Assembly (NCBI RefSeq): GCF_027942865.1 | Contig: NC_134525.1 | Location: 1,556,723 to 1,620,722 of the forward strand | Length of the DNA: 64,000 nt | From: Odontesthes bonariensis | Taxonomy: Eukaryota; Chordata; Actinopteri; Atheriniformes; Atherinopsidae | Direction of reading: 5' to 3' | Part shown: piece by piece, positions 43,401 to 62,429 of the stretch | Position numbering within the stretch: position 1 is the first letter of the stretch | Layout: each line of letters opens with the position of its first letter | Program-made: the position numbers and the translations under genes | Notes under the pieces: model-generated | What the model was told of the DNA's origin: nothing | The model's input: only the letters and a program-made list of their open reading frames with translations | Databases searched by the model: none

Positions 43401-44688
43401 TTAAAATGGATCTTTAGGCACTTTGTTCCCAGCAGCCTGTCACAGAGACACATCATTTGTTCCCATTTCTTTAGCTGCATCTGTGAAAAACAGAAAAATG
43501 TACAGATTAGTGAAAAAAAGCCAAAAATTAGAAACAAATAAATTATTTTTACAAGGAAAAAAGGTTAAATTTGTACATTTGGAAGGAAAAAAGAACAAAT
43601 TTATGTGAATTTTCACATTATTACAGGAAAAACGAGGATATTGATTTGAGATTAAAAAGTGAAAAGAAAGATTTTCACATTGAGGCTGATGGTGAAACTT
43701 GTTTTTCTCCAGTTCTTCCTCATTTGCTCATGACTATCTGTTATGAACACATGAACGAGGCTTTGTGCCGATTCTCTGTGAGATGACATGATGACGTGTC
43801 GCTGAGATCACCGTCTCAGTCACTTACTGCAGGAAAATGTGCTCTTTACTAACCGAGTTCATTAACGTTTACATTTACAAGCTTTTCGTCGGGTAACAGA
43901 AAGTTAAAGGGAAAAAGACGAGGACCCAGAATGGAGCCCTGAGGAACTTTAAGTTATCGTGTTTGGATTGGCTCAGTTTGTTCCCATTTCTTTAGCTGCA
44001 TCTGTGAAAAACAGCTTCATAGTTTCAACTTTTTTGTACATTTACGTTAAAACTATGAATACGTTAAAACTGCTTTCAGTTACCAAAAGAGTCAAATTAA
44101 TATAAGAAATTCAGTTTAAAAAAATCTTAATCCCAAAATAATGAACGTTATCACGTCTAAAAGTAAAGTAGGAAAAAAACAGACAATAATAAGAATTATA
44201 TGTTATTCAACATCAAGAAAAAGTAAATAAGATTCAATTTAAAGCTTAAAAAAGGAATATAAGATATAATCTATTGACTAATTATGGAACAATTCATATA
44301 AATGAAATGATTAAACTGTCTTATGCCACCAGAAATGAATCATCTAGAAGCTCTTTGTGGGTTTCAGACTGGAATTAAGATTTGTTCCCATTTCTTTAGC
44401 TGCATGTGTGAAAAACATATAAACTATAAACAAGGATCCATAGATCTGTATTTTTTATTTTTTTTCAAACAAATTTTCTTGTGAGTTTTATAATATTGTT
44501 GTTTCTTTGTCGGTGGGTAAATGAATGAACAGAAACCATGGTAACCATGGTAACCCTCCCTTTGTGCGCTCAGGTCGGTGCTGCGCTGCCTCACCTTTCT
44601 GACCCGGCTCACCGGGCAGCTGCTGCTCTGCACCTCCTCCTCGCTGCTGCAGTTCACCGGACCCGACGACCTCGAGTGTGTTCGGTGA
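37430..44688 (+). CDS. cidea: CIDEA-like lipid-droplet protein (complete, 5 exons)
   Basis: CIDE proteins sit at lipid-droplet contact sites and promote lipid transfer and droplet fusion. Exons: 37430-37497, 42197-42332, 42414-42569, 43045-43217, 44574-44688. The total is 648 nt, giving 215 aa (human CIDEA about 219). The CIDE-N domain spans roughly residues 40-116, with RGRRRGLVGSSLDELL, then LTLVLEEDGTVVDSEDFFQ and LMVLDKGEMW. The CIDE-C domain spans roughly 125-205, with KTGIAKLTFDLYKVHPKDF, RATLYEMYTLSYDFKCT and KHLLRSVLRCLTFLTRLTGQ. The CIDE-C wording is nearer CIDEA than CIDEB or CIDEC, and adjacency to a TUBB6-like gene supports that. Intron 2 (42333-42413) is 81 nt, phase 0 and has no in-frame stop, so its retention would keep the frame open. 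Intron 1 is 4.7 kb and filled with repeats. Confidence 0.92.
38856..39329. mobile_element. VNTR-core element A in cidea intron 1
   Basis: Left arm ATTAAACCTGTGAAAGCAGC ... CGAGACGAGCC, core of about 12 copies of a 17-bp unit GCCAAGCGTTGGGCCGG (39000-39218), right arm GGGCGGCTGAAAATGT ... GACGCTTCAGCTG. A direct duplication of about 70 bp (GTGTCCTTCCATCCATTATC ...) flanks it at 38856-38923 and 39256-39329. The arms are shared with 41184-41976, whose core is different. Confidence 0.7.
40387..40893. mobile_element. Complete palindromic TTAA-target MITE (507 bp)
   Basis: Flanked by TTAA at 40383-40386 and 40894-40897. Terminal repeats AGGGACAGTTCGCCTC and its complement extend about 140 bp as near-perfect inverted arms, up to GGTAGTCCGGCTAGT. 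The unique centre includes TCCCCTGCTTCCGAGCAGC. The TTAA duplication suggests mobilisation by a piggyBac- or Kolobok-type transposase. Partial copies lie at 31785, 32605, 36748 and 47847. Confidence 0.88.
41184..41976. mobile_element. VNTR-core element B in cidea intron 1
   Basis: It has the same left and right arms as element A (38856-39329), but the core (41275-41940) is about 65 copies of 10-mers GTTGGGCCAC / GTAGGACCAA. It lacks the flanking direct duplication seen around A. Open minus-strand frames (GPTWPNVAL repeats) are artefacts. Confidence 0.75.
42596..42785. repeat. 75-bp tandem duplication in cidea intron 3
   Basis: AGCATGCTAAAGGTTAAAGG ... CTCTGCAGGCCTCA is repeated twice, with a third partial copy, starting 27 nt past the donor of exon 42414-42569. 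Confidence 0.85.
43218..44573. other. cidea intron 4 with a 36-bp motif present three times
   Basis: TTGTTCCCATTTCTTTAGCT followed by GCATCTGTGAAAAACA occurs at 43457, 43978 and 44382 in the same orientation (the third differs by one base), separated by unrelated AT-rich sequence. No exon seen. Confidence 0.6.
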
Positions 44689-44831
44689 AGACGCGGTTCT
44701 GCCCGTCGGTTTGAGTCTGAGACGCTTTACAGACGTAAACTCTGTTTTTATGTTAACTGTAATTTTGATTGGATCTGTTTAGGTTTTGATGGTAAAAGAG
44801 GATCTCTGTGTGATTGTAGGTCAAATCTGTG

Positions 44832-44837
44832 AATAAA
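44832..44837 (+). terminator. cidea polyadenylation signal (AATAAA)
   Basis: AATAAA lies 144 nt after the cidea stop codon, within an AT-rich stretch and 75 nt before the M1 copy that starts at 44912. It is the first canonical hexamer after the stop on this strand that I see. Confidence 0.6.
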
Positions 44838-44911
44838 AGTTAATTTTCTAAATCTTTTCTGAGTTCCTTTGGCCTCCTTCTCCTGAGTCTGTTTCCTGAA
44901 AATTAAACGCT

Positions 44912-45329
44912 GGCTGTGTTCCAAACCGCATACTTCTCCTACTACTCCTACTAACTTTCTGAGTTAGTATGCGAGTTTGAGTAAGCGAGAAGTTCCCGGA
45001 TGCATACTAGATTCTCCTAAATGTTGGGTATGCATCATGAGGTTACTACTCATACTCAAACTACCCAAGATGCAACGTAACGTGACGTCGCCGATCGTCA
45101 TACATAAAAACTACAGAAAGATGCTGATGTTAAAAGTGTGTTTGCACAACAAATGTTATGGCACTTTCATTCATATGGCAGCACATTTAAAATAAAGCTA
45201 AATGCTAAAAGCTATACACTACTTTTGGATTCACTTTTGGATTCTGCGTACAAATGAGATTAATCGTGATTAATCAGGGAAATCATGTGATTAATTAGAT
45301 TAAACATTTTAATCGTTGCCCAGGCCTAA
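44912..45329. mobile_element. Chimera of M1 terminus (copy d) and hAT BED-element terminus
   Basis: 44912-45100 is one M1 end (GGCTGTGTTCCAAACCGCAT ... GACGTCGCCGATCGTCA). At 45101 it switches directly to the hAT element family of 1707-2653, inverted (TACATAAAAACTACAGAAAG ... CGTTGCCCAGGCCTA). Neither element is complete. It lies between the cidea poly(A) signal and tubb6. Confidence 0.8.
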
Positions 45330-45649
45330 TAATAATATTTCAAAGTTTTCTTAAAACCTTTAAAAAGTTAAACCTTTAACTCGACCTGTTAATCTCCTTT
45401 ATTGAGCATGCGCGCTGTCGGAGGTCGTGTTTTATCGTGTGGACAAACATCGCGAGAGTTTCTGCTGACAGTCTAAAAATATGGAAATGTGTGCCAGTGG
45501 AATCCTGTGAGTGGGTGGACCCCCAACTCAGGGCGTAGTCGCGTGAACGCGCGTGGCTTTTTTTGGAGATTAAACCGGCTGCGCGCTCGCGCTCCGCAGA
45601 CGCACACCGGCATCCAGCGGCGCAGCACCGAGATCTAACCGGAGGAACA
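45330..45649 (+). promoter_or_regulatory. tubb6 upstream and 5'UTR region
   Basis: The 320 bp before the tubb6 ATG become GC-rich (GCGCGCTCGCGCTCCGCAGA) with a GCATGCGCGC motif at about 45407 and no clear TATA box, consistent with a CpG-type promoter. The ATG context (GGAACAATGAGG) is acceptable. Confidence 0.4.
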
Positions 45650-53061
<7,412 letters not shown>

Positions 53062-53442
53062 GGAGAGCGAACGCAGCCGCCGGTATACTTCTGAGAGAGC
53101 ACTGGTAGAGTATACCGAGGAGGCTGGGGGAGTTTCAGACTTTAGAGCCTAAAGGGAATTCATATCACTTTCATTATTTAATAATGTGACTGAAAAGTTA
53201 ACAAAATAACTTAAAGGAAATATGATAAACGGAGTTCTTTACATTTTATGTTAAATTGTCCAATTCTCAGTATGTTTTTAAACGTTAAGCTGAAAACTTA
53301 ATTTAACTTAATTTGATCTAAATCCAACCGAACCCTGAACCATCAGTGATGAAATCAGAGGATCAAAGTCCGTACAGCTGGGTGTCAGAAGCCAGATCCT
53401 GAATTAAAAAGACCTTTTCTACCTTGAGGAGAACTGCAGCAA

Positions 53443-54030
53443 CTGTTTCCTCCTGTTTCCTGCTGTTTCCTCCTGTTTACTGCCATTTCCTGGTGTTTCC
53501 TGCCATTTCCTGGTGTTTCCTGCCATTTCCATGCTGTTTCTTGCTGTTTCTTGCCATTTCCTCCTGTTTCCTGCCATTTCCTGGGGTTTTCTGCCATTTC
53601 CATGGTATTTCCTCCTGTTTCTTGCCATTTCCTGGTGTTTCCTGCCATTTCCATGGTGTTTCCTGTCGTTTCCATGCTGTTTCTTGCTGTTTCCTGGGGT
53701 TTACTGCCATTTCCATGGTGTTTCCTGACGTTTCTTGCTGTTTCCTGATGTTTCCATGCTGTTTCCTGGTATTTCCTCCTGTTTCCTGCCATTTCCATGG
53801 TGTTTCTTGTCGTTTCCATGCTGTTTCTTGCTGTTTCCTGGGGTTTCCTCCTGTTTACTGCCATTTCCATGGTGTTTCCTGTCGTTTCCGTGCTGTTTCT
53901 TGCTGTTTCAAGTGTTTCCTGTCATTTCCATGGTGTTTCCTGCTGTTTCTTGCCATTTCCATGGCATTTCCTGGTATTTCCCTGCTGTTTCCTGGTATTT
54001 CCCTGCTGTTTCCTGGTGTTTCCTGCTCGG
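53443..54030. repeat. 10-bp TTTCCTGCCA / TTTCCTGGTG minisatellite in the tubb6 3'UTR
   Basis: About 58 decamers of TTTCC plus YGNNR on the plus strand. Long open frames occur on both strands and are artefacts. It lies between the tubb6 stop and its candidate poly(A) signals. Confidence 0.9.
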
Positions 54031-54232
54031 CTGAAGGTTGCAGGATTGTTTCTGCCCCCTGCAGAATTCAGTTGGTTCTCCTTAAACAAACCCGGGTTTC
54101 TCCTTGGTTGAAATAAAACACGTTTGCTTTTGCCCTCTAACAGCTCCTTATCAGCACTTTTTGTATTACGTTTGTGTGTTCGTTGTGATTTTTGCACCTG
54201 TGAGCGCGTCTTTACAGGCCGACGGGAGGTTG

Positions 54233-54238
54233 AATAAA
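54233..54238 (+). terminator. tubb6 polyadenylation signal candidate (AATAAA)
   Basis: AATAAA about 1.17 kb after the tubb6 stop, followed by a T/GT-rich downstream stretch. An earlier AATAAA lies near 54110. Either choice puts the 10-bp TTTCC minisatellite (53443-54030) inside the tubb6 3'UTR. Confidence 0.45.
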
Positions 54239-54259
54239 AACTCAAACTGTTAAGTGTGT

Positions 54260-55139
54260 TTTGTCTTTCTGTGTCTTTGCAGTCCAAACTTTGTGTTCTG
54301 TTCCTCTGACTCTGACCTGCTGCTGTTTGCTCATCTTAAAGATTTGCTAAAAATGATTGATGGTGCCGGTAGTGCAACATGTCGAACTTTAACATTAAAC
54401 ACTTTTCCACATGTTGAACAGTTTTATGAAACATTGTGGAACTAAATGAGGTCAGAGGTGCAGAACATGAACTCTAAGCTGCTGTTTTGTGTCGGCTTCA
54501 TGAACTTTGTGTGGTCCTGTTGAACAGCTACAGATTATTTAGCAGATGTTTCTGCTCCCCAGAGGATGATTCTTCCTGAGGATGACTCTGGGGTGAAGGG
54601 GTAAATCATGTGGGTGGTTTTCTTATCCTTCATCCTAAGGAGGATTGGAGTCTTTTGACATGTTAAACAGCAGAACTCGGAGCATCTTGTCCCCAGTGTT
54701 GGATCTCAGCTCCAGACTTGACCTGAGCTGTAATGAAATGACTCGTAAGAACATGCTGGTTTCAGTCTGAACTCATTTCTTCTTATTAAAAAGGTTTTAT
54801 TGATTTATTTGATCTAACTTTTGAGCTGAGACCAACCTGAACAGCGATCTGCTTCTGAGGTTTATAAAGATGTGGAGTCAGTGGAATTCTTTAAAGGGTG
54901 AAAGCGGAGCTGAGGGTCACCTGACTGCTCTGCCACATTCAGCCTGTTAATCTGCAGCGTCCTGTGTGAGAGTTGATTTCCCAGCACTTCTGTTTGTGTG
55001 GTGGATTACATGCAGAGCAGCAGCAGCCGGCGCTGCCAACATTAAAACCGCTTGGCTCATGTCTGTGGATCTATTCTCCGTCTGCGGCCCTTTGTCTCTG
55101 CGACACGCAGCGACCAGCAGCGACCGAGGCTGCGTGACT
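54260..55139. other. Region downstream of tubb6, no gene seen
   Basis: No exon, RNA gene or recognisable transposon. Ordinary mixed-composition sequence before the M1 copy at 55140. Confidence 0.4.
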
Positions 55140-57867
55140 GGCTGTGTTCGAAACCGCATACTACATACAAAATACTGCATACTATATACTTCCATACTAC
55201 ATACTGCATACTGCATACTACATACTTCCATACTACATACTACATACTACATACTACATACCACATACTGCATACTACATACTGCATACTACATACTACA
55301 TACAAAATACTGCATACTATATACTTCCATACTACATACTGCATACTGCATACTACATACTTCCATACTACATACTACATACTACATACCACATACTGCA
55401 TACTACATACTGCATACTACATACTACATACAAAATACTGCATACTACATACTACATACAAAATACTGCATACTACATACTTCCATACTACATACTGCAT
55501 ACTACATACTTCCATACCACATACTGCATACTACATACTGCATACTACATACAAAATACTGCATACTACATACTTCCATACTACATACTGCATACTGCAT
55601 ACTACATACTTCCATACTACATACTGCATACTACATACTTCCATACTACATACTACATACCACATACTGCATACTACATACTGCATACTACATACTACAT
55701 ACAAAATACTGCATACTACATACTACATACAAAATACTGCATACTACATACTTCCATACTACATACTGCATACTACATGCTTCCATACTACATACTGCAT
55801 ACTACATACTGCATACTACATACTACATACAAAATACTGCATACTACATACTTCCATACTACATACTGCATACTACATACTTCCATACCACATACTACAT
55901 ACTGCATACTACATACAAAATACTGCATACTACATACTTCCATACTACATACTGCATACTGCATACTACATACTTCCATACTACATACTACATACTTCCA
56001 TACCACATACTGCATACTACATACTGCATACTACATACTACATACTTCCATACTACATACTGCATACTACATACTTCCATACCACATACTACATACTGCA
56101 TACTACATACAAAATACTGCATACTACATACTACATACAAAATACTGCATACTACATACTTCCATACCACATACTGCATACTACATACTGCATACTACAT
56201 ACAAAATACTGCATACTACATACTTCCATACTACATACTGCATACTGCATACTACATACTTCCATACTACATACTGCATACTGCATACTTCCATACTACA
56301 TACTGCATACTGCATACTACATACTTCCATACTACATACTGCATACTGCATACTACATACTTCCATACTACATACTGCATACTACATACTTCCATACTAC
56401 ATACTGCATACTGCATACTTCCATACTACATACTGCATACTACATACTACATACTTCCATACTACATACTGCATACTACATACTTCCATACTACATACTG
56501 CATACTGCATACTACATACTTCCATACCACATACTTCCATACTACATACTACATACTACATACTGCATACTACATACTTCCATACTACATACTGCATACT
56601 ACATACTTCCATACTACATACTACATACTGCCATACTACATACTACATACCACATACTGCATACTACATACTTCCATACCACATACTGCATACTACATAC
56701 TGCATACTACATACAAAATACTGCATACTACATACTACATACAAAATACTGCATACTACATACTTCCATACTACATACTGCATACTGCATACTACATACT
56801 TCCATACTACATACTACATACTACATACTTCCATACTACATACTTCCATACTACATACTGCATACTACATACTTCCATACCACATACTGCATACTACATA
56901 CTGCATACTACATACAAAATACTGCATACTACATACTACATACAAAATACTGCATACTACATACTTCCATACTATATACTGCATACTGCATACTGCATAC
57001 TACATACTTCCATACTACATACTTCCATACTACATACTGCATACTGCATACTGCATACTACATACTTCCATACTACATACTGCATACTACATACTTCCAT
57101 ACTACATACTGCATACTACATACTTCCATACTACATACTACATACTACATACTTCCATACTACATACTACATACCACATACTGCATACTACATACTGCAT
57201 ACTACATACTTCCATACTACATACTACATACTGCATACTACATACTTCCATACTACATACTACATACCACATACTGCATACTGCATACTACATACTTCCA
57301 TACTACATACTTCCATACCACATACTGCATACTACATACTTCCATACTACATACTACATACTTCCATACTACATACTACATACCACATACTGCATACTAC
57401 ATACTGCATACTTCCATACTTCCATACTACATACTGCATACTACATACAAAATATTGCATACTACATACTTCCATACGACATACTACATACCACATACTG
57501 CTTACTGCATACTGCATACTACATACTTCCATACTACATACTACATACTACATACAAAATACTGCATACTACATACTTCAATACTACATACTACATACCA
57601 CATACTGCATACTACATACTGCATACTTCCATACTTCCATACTACATACTCGTTGTAGCTAGCTTGAAACTGCCGTTTTGACAGGAAATGACGATCGGCG
57701 ACGTCACGTTACGTTGCATCTTGGGTAGTTTGAGTACGAGTAGTAACCTCATGATGCATACCCAACATTTAGGAGAATCTAGTATGCATCCGGGAACTTC
57801 TGCTTACTAAAACTCGCATACTAACTCAGAAAGTTAGTAGGAGAAGTATGTGGTTTGGAACACAGCC
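55140..57867. mobile_element. M1 element copy f with 2.5-kb heptamer satellite
   Basis: Ends GGCTGTGTTCGAAACCGCAT and GTGGTTTGGAACACAGCC. The array at 55158-57650 mixes CATACTG, CATACTA, CATACTTC and CATACAAAATACTG, with a higher-order order visible (TTCCATACTACATACTGCAT recurring). About 500 bp of the M1 body is missing: the array joins directly to CTCGTTGTAGCTAGC at 57650. The 850-900-codon open frames are artefacts of a stop-free heptamer. Confidence 0.88.
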
Positions 57868-58359
57868 ATAGTGTTAAACACACCGAGCGGTGGTGGAGTT
57901 GCTGCTGCTCTGACTCCAGCCACCCTGAGCATCGCTCAGCTTCTGCCTCCCCAACTCTTCAACACTTGGGTTTAAAGTTTGATTGATTCAGAGAAAATAT
58001 CTGAGACCGACACCTTTGAGAGGAGGATGAGCCTTCAGATACTAGCTGCCATTATCAGGAACTGGGTCAGAACATTTTTAGGGTGAAGATGCTCCGTTTA
58101 CAGCAGATGGTGTTCAGACCACAGATGAACTGTTTCATCTTTATATGAATGAAGGAGTTCGCTTTGTTCTGATCATCTCAGGCTCAGCAGCAGCTCCTCT
58201 GGACACAGTTTCACTCTTCTTTAAGCTTCAGGTCGCCCGGGTCCTTGTGTTAAAAGAAGACGGTTTCTCAGTTTGGAGATGATGACCGCCTTTGTGACAA
58301 AATCCAGGAACCGGATGTTGTTAAAGTTAAACTCACTCTTTCTGAGGACAGGCCTTTTT

Positions 58360-59245
58360 GCCTGGGATTGTCCGAATTGGAAAACATAATAATTTTGGCT
58401 AAGTCTCCCAAAAGACCAATTTCAAAGATTTATGTTTCACTTCTTTATTTTGATTCTTCAAGCTTTGACTCTTTGAAGCTGTTATGGGAACGCCATCTGG
58501 AGGTGACGTTCAATCCTGTTGACTGGGACCAGATCTGTAGCGGGGTTTTCCCTAAATGTACCTCAATCTATCTTTGTTTTTAGAACTTATTACACACCCG
58601 TTCGCCTCCAGAGAATGTTTCCTGGCACCTCTAACCTTTGTTATAAATGTAAAATACATAAAGGGACATTTATTCATTTGTTTTGGTCATGTGACCATAT
58701 CCAGACTTTCTGGACGGGGTTACACTCCGTAATCCAGGAGGTCATTTCTGTCTCCTCAGTCACACCCCAGACACTCTCTTAGACGCAGATACCAAGTCTT
58801 TGCTGATAATTCTCTTATTTCTGGCTAAAAAATGTATTTAGCTGAGGTGGTTAACACAGATTTCTGCTCTTATTCCTCTTGAGAAGTTGACCCATGACCT
58901 TAACCATAAATCAGACGAGTTTTGGAGGATCTGGGAACCATCGAATTCCTTCTGACAGAAACTTTAACTGATCATCTGTCCCTGGAAGAGGAGGGCCGAC
59001 TGCTTTTCACTTTGTTTCATTTTGTTTATTTCAAACACGCGATTCAGTGACCCGTCTCCTGTCATCTTGCTGATTTTGTACGTGTATGTATGTGTATATA
59101 TTGGTGTATACATGGATATGTATATATTTATTCGTGTTAGTTTGGGGTGGGATTTTTTTGTTTTTGTTTGTTTGTTTGTTTTATATGTTTTGTTTTTATA
59201 ATGTTTGTACACTTACAACTGAAAAACCAATAAAAAAAAAAAGTT
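58360..59245 (+). mobile_element. L1-like LINE 3' end with poly(A)
   Basis: Fragments of ORF2 C-terminus: LLWERHLEVTFNPVDWDQIC, then FPGTSNLCYKCKIHKGTFIH and LFWSCDHIQTFW (C-x2-C and FW features), interrupted by stops. It ends AACCAATAAAAAAAAAAAG at about 59245. Confidence 0.7.
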
Positions 59246-59487
59246 AAACTCACTGTTGCTGTTCGTCCAACAGGAGCTGGGAAGCAGAGCGGCGATTCGA
59301 TGAGCCAATCAGAGAGCAGGAAGACGGTCCCAGCCCAGTCAGCTGAAGATGGAGGCTCTGCATCAGGATGCTTTTCTGTGATTCTTCATGATGTTTTTTA
59401 CGTTTGTTGAATTGAATGTAAACAAAAGAAACTAATAAAGGTGATAACCAACGAAAGAAAAGGGGTCGTAATCACTGAAAGGTCCTG

Positions 59488-61675
59488 AGGCCGCCAAGCT
59501 GCCTCCGAGGCCACCAAGCTGCCTCTGAGGCCACCAAGCCGCCTCAGAGGCCACCAAGCTGCCTCTGAGGCCACCAAGCCGCCTCTGAGGCCGCCAAGCT
59601 GCCCCTGAGGCCGCCAAGCTGCCTCTGAGGCCACCAAGCCGCCTCAGAGGCCACCAAGCTGCCTCTGAGGCCACCAAGCCGCCTCTGAGGCCACCAAGCT
59701 GCCTCCGAGGCCATCAAGCTGCCCCTGAGGCCGCCAAGCTGCCTCTGAGGCCACCAAGCTGCCTCCGAGGCCACCAAGCTGCCTCCGAGGCCACCAAGCT
59801 GCCCCTGAGGCCACCAAGCTGCCTCCGAGGCCACCAAGCTGCCCCTGAGGCCGCCAAGCTGCCTCTGAGGCCACCAAGCTGCCTCTGAGGCCACCAAGCC
59901 GCCTCTGAGGCCACCAAGCCGCCTCTGAGGCCACCAAGCTGCCTCCGAGGCCATCAAGCTGCCCCTGAGGCCGCCAAGCTGCCTCTGAGGCCACCAAGCT
60001 GCCTCCGAGGCCACCAAGCTGCCTCCGAGGCCACCAAGCTGCCCCTGAGGCCACCAAGCTGCCTCCGAGGCCACCAAGCTGCCCCTGAGGCCACCAAGCT
60101 GCCTCCGAGGCCACCAAGCTGCCTCCGAGGCCACCAAGCTGCCCCTGAGGCCACCAAGCCGCCTCTGAGGCCACCAAGCTGCCCCTGAGGCCGCCAAGCT
60201 GCCTCCGAGGCCACCAAGCTGCCCCTGAGGCCGCCAAGCTGCCTCTGAGGCCACCAAGCTGCCTCTGAGGCCACCAAGCCGCCTCTGAGGCCACCAAGCT
60301 GCCCCTGAGGCCGCCAAGCTGCCTCTGAGGCCACCAAGCTGCCTCCGAGGCCACCAAGCTGCCTCCGAGGCCACCAAGCTGCCCCTGAGGCCACCAAGCT
60401 GCCTCAGAGGCCACCAAGCTGCCCCTGAGGCCACCAAGCTGCCTCCGAGGCCACCAAGCTGCCTCCGAGGCCACCAAGCTGCCCCTGAGGCCACCAAGCT
60501 GCCTCAGAGGCCACCAATCTGCCCCTGAGACCACCAAGCTGCCTCCGAGGCCGCCAAGCTGCCCCTGAGGCCACCAAGCTGCCTCTGAGGCCACCAAGCT
60601 GCCTCCGAGGCCATCAAGCTGCCCCTGAGGCCACCAAGCTGCCTCCGAGGCCACCAAGCTGCCCCTGAGGCCACCAAGCTGCCTCCGAGGCCACCAAGCT
60701 GCCCCTGAGGCCACCAAGCCGCCTCTGAGGCCACCAAGCTGCCCCTGAGGCCGCCAAGCTGCCTCTGAGGCCACCAAGCTGCCTCCGAGGCCACCAAGCT
60801 GCCTCCGAGGCCACCAAGCTGCCCCTGAGGCCACCAAGCTGCCTCAGAGGCCACCAAGCTGCCCCTGAGGCCACCAAGCTGCCTCCGAGGCCACCAAGCT
60901 GCCTCCGAGGCCACCAAGCTGCCCCTGAGGCCACCAAGCTGCCTCAGAGGCCACCAAGCTGCCCCTGAGACCACCAAGCTGCCTCCGAGGCCGCCAAGCT
61001 GCCCCTGAGGCCACCAAGCTGCCTCTGAGGCCACCAAGCTGCCTCCGAGGCCATCAAGCTGCCCCTGAGGCCACCAAGCTGCCTCCGAGGCCACCAAGCT
61101 GCCTCCGAGGCCACCAAGCTGCCCCTGAGGCCACCAAGCTGCCTCCGAGGCCACCAAGCTGCCCCTGAGGCCACCAAGCTGCCTCCGAGGCCACGAAGCT
61201 GCCTCAGAGGCCACGAAGCTGCCTCCGAGGCCACCAAGCTGCCTCAGAGGCCACGAAGCTGCCCCTGAGGCCACCAAGCTGCCTCCGAGGCCACCAAGCT
61301 GCCCCCGAGGCCACCAAGCTGCCTCAGAGGCCACCAAGCTGCCTCCGAGGCCACCAAGCTGCCCCCGAGGCCACCAAGCTGCCCCTGAGGACACCAAGCT
61401 GCCTCCGAGGCCACGAAGCTGCCCCTGAGGCCACCAAGCTGCCCCTGAGGCCACCAGGCTGCCTCCGAGGCCACGAAGCTGCCCCTGAGGCCACCAAGCT
61501 GCCCCTGAGGCCACCAGGCTGCCTCCGAGGCCACCAAGCTGCCCCTGAGGCCACCAAGCTGCCCCTGAGGCCACCAGGCTGCCTCCGAGGCCACCAAGCT
61601 GCCCCTGAGGCCACCAAGCTGCCTCTGAGGAGGCCACGAAGCTACCTCTGAAGCTGCCTCTGAAGCTACCTCTGA
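59488..61675. repeat. 20-bp minisatellite, about 108 copies
   Basis: Unit GAGGCCACCAAGCTGCCTCY with variants (CCGCCAAGCTGCCCCT and others). Larger blocks are themselves duplicated: the variant order around 59700-59860 recurs near 59940-60100, and around 60480-60700 near 60940-61140. Minus-strand frames up to 397 codons (GGLRGSLVASEAAWWPQ repeats) are artefacts. Confidence 0.95.
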
Positions 61676-61804
61676 GTCCGGATCAACGAGCATAAGAAAC
61701 CTAAGAGCTGCAGGTCAGCAGGTTTCTAACTCAGAGAGGAGACAGCGTGGGATTGAGAGACCTCTGGTGGTCCAACTGGAAACTTCATGGGTCGGGTCAT
61801 CTGA

Positions 61805-62400
61805 TGTACACTGAAAAAGTGACTTTTTGCTGAAGTAAACTCTATTAGAGTAACTGTCATCATTTCTACCTTTTATTTTTAAGGTTCAGTAAGAACTCGA
61901 GCTTCTTAAGTAAAATTAAACATTTTATTAACGTAACACATGAATAATGGGGAAGAGTAAGTTTTACTTAGGTTTCCTCATACAATTTAAATGTTTAATA
62001 GTTGTATGTACATAAACCTAGAAATACTACATTAACTTTACTCTGAAAGTGTGTCGTTAAAATCTACTAAGTTACTTCATAACAGCAAATACTACAGATA
62101 TATAAAATTTAGATATGTAGAATGATGTTCCTGCCTATGAAAAACAAGTAGAGTTTACCTAATTTGTTTAACTAAATATAACTTAAAACTCAGATGTAAT
62201 AAAGTAAATGTTACTTAACATCTTCAAAACTGTTATGTTTTATGGTGAGTAACATTTACTTGATATTGCAGCATTAAATCTTACTTAAATCATTTGAGTG
62301 CAAATACTTACAAAGGGTTTTTTAAGTAAATCTTACGAGTTATTTTTTACATAATATATGGCAGTTTGGGCCGAGAAACTTTCAAATGAGTCTATTTTTC
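61805..62400. mobile_element. AT-rich interspersed element fragment (GAAAAAGTGACTTTTTGCTG start)
   Basis: Starts CACTGAAAAAGTGACTTTTT, a form I recall from short teleost elements, with repeated AAGTAAAYNTTACTTA motifs through about 62340. No protein; the right terminus is not defined. Confidence 0.4.
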
Positions 62401-62429
62401 TCTAATTCTTCCTCATGTAAATGTACTTT

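Noticed and set aside
53385-54116. Frames on both strands over the TTTCC array (CFLLFPAISW and METTRNTMEMA types)
   Set aside because: Decamer repeat in the tubb6 3'UTR.
59398-61693. Minus-strand frames of GGLRGSLVASEAAWWPQ repeats up to 397 codons
   Set aside because: 20-bp minisatellite; all three minus frames are open.
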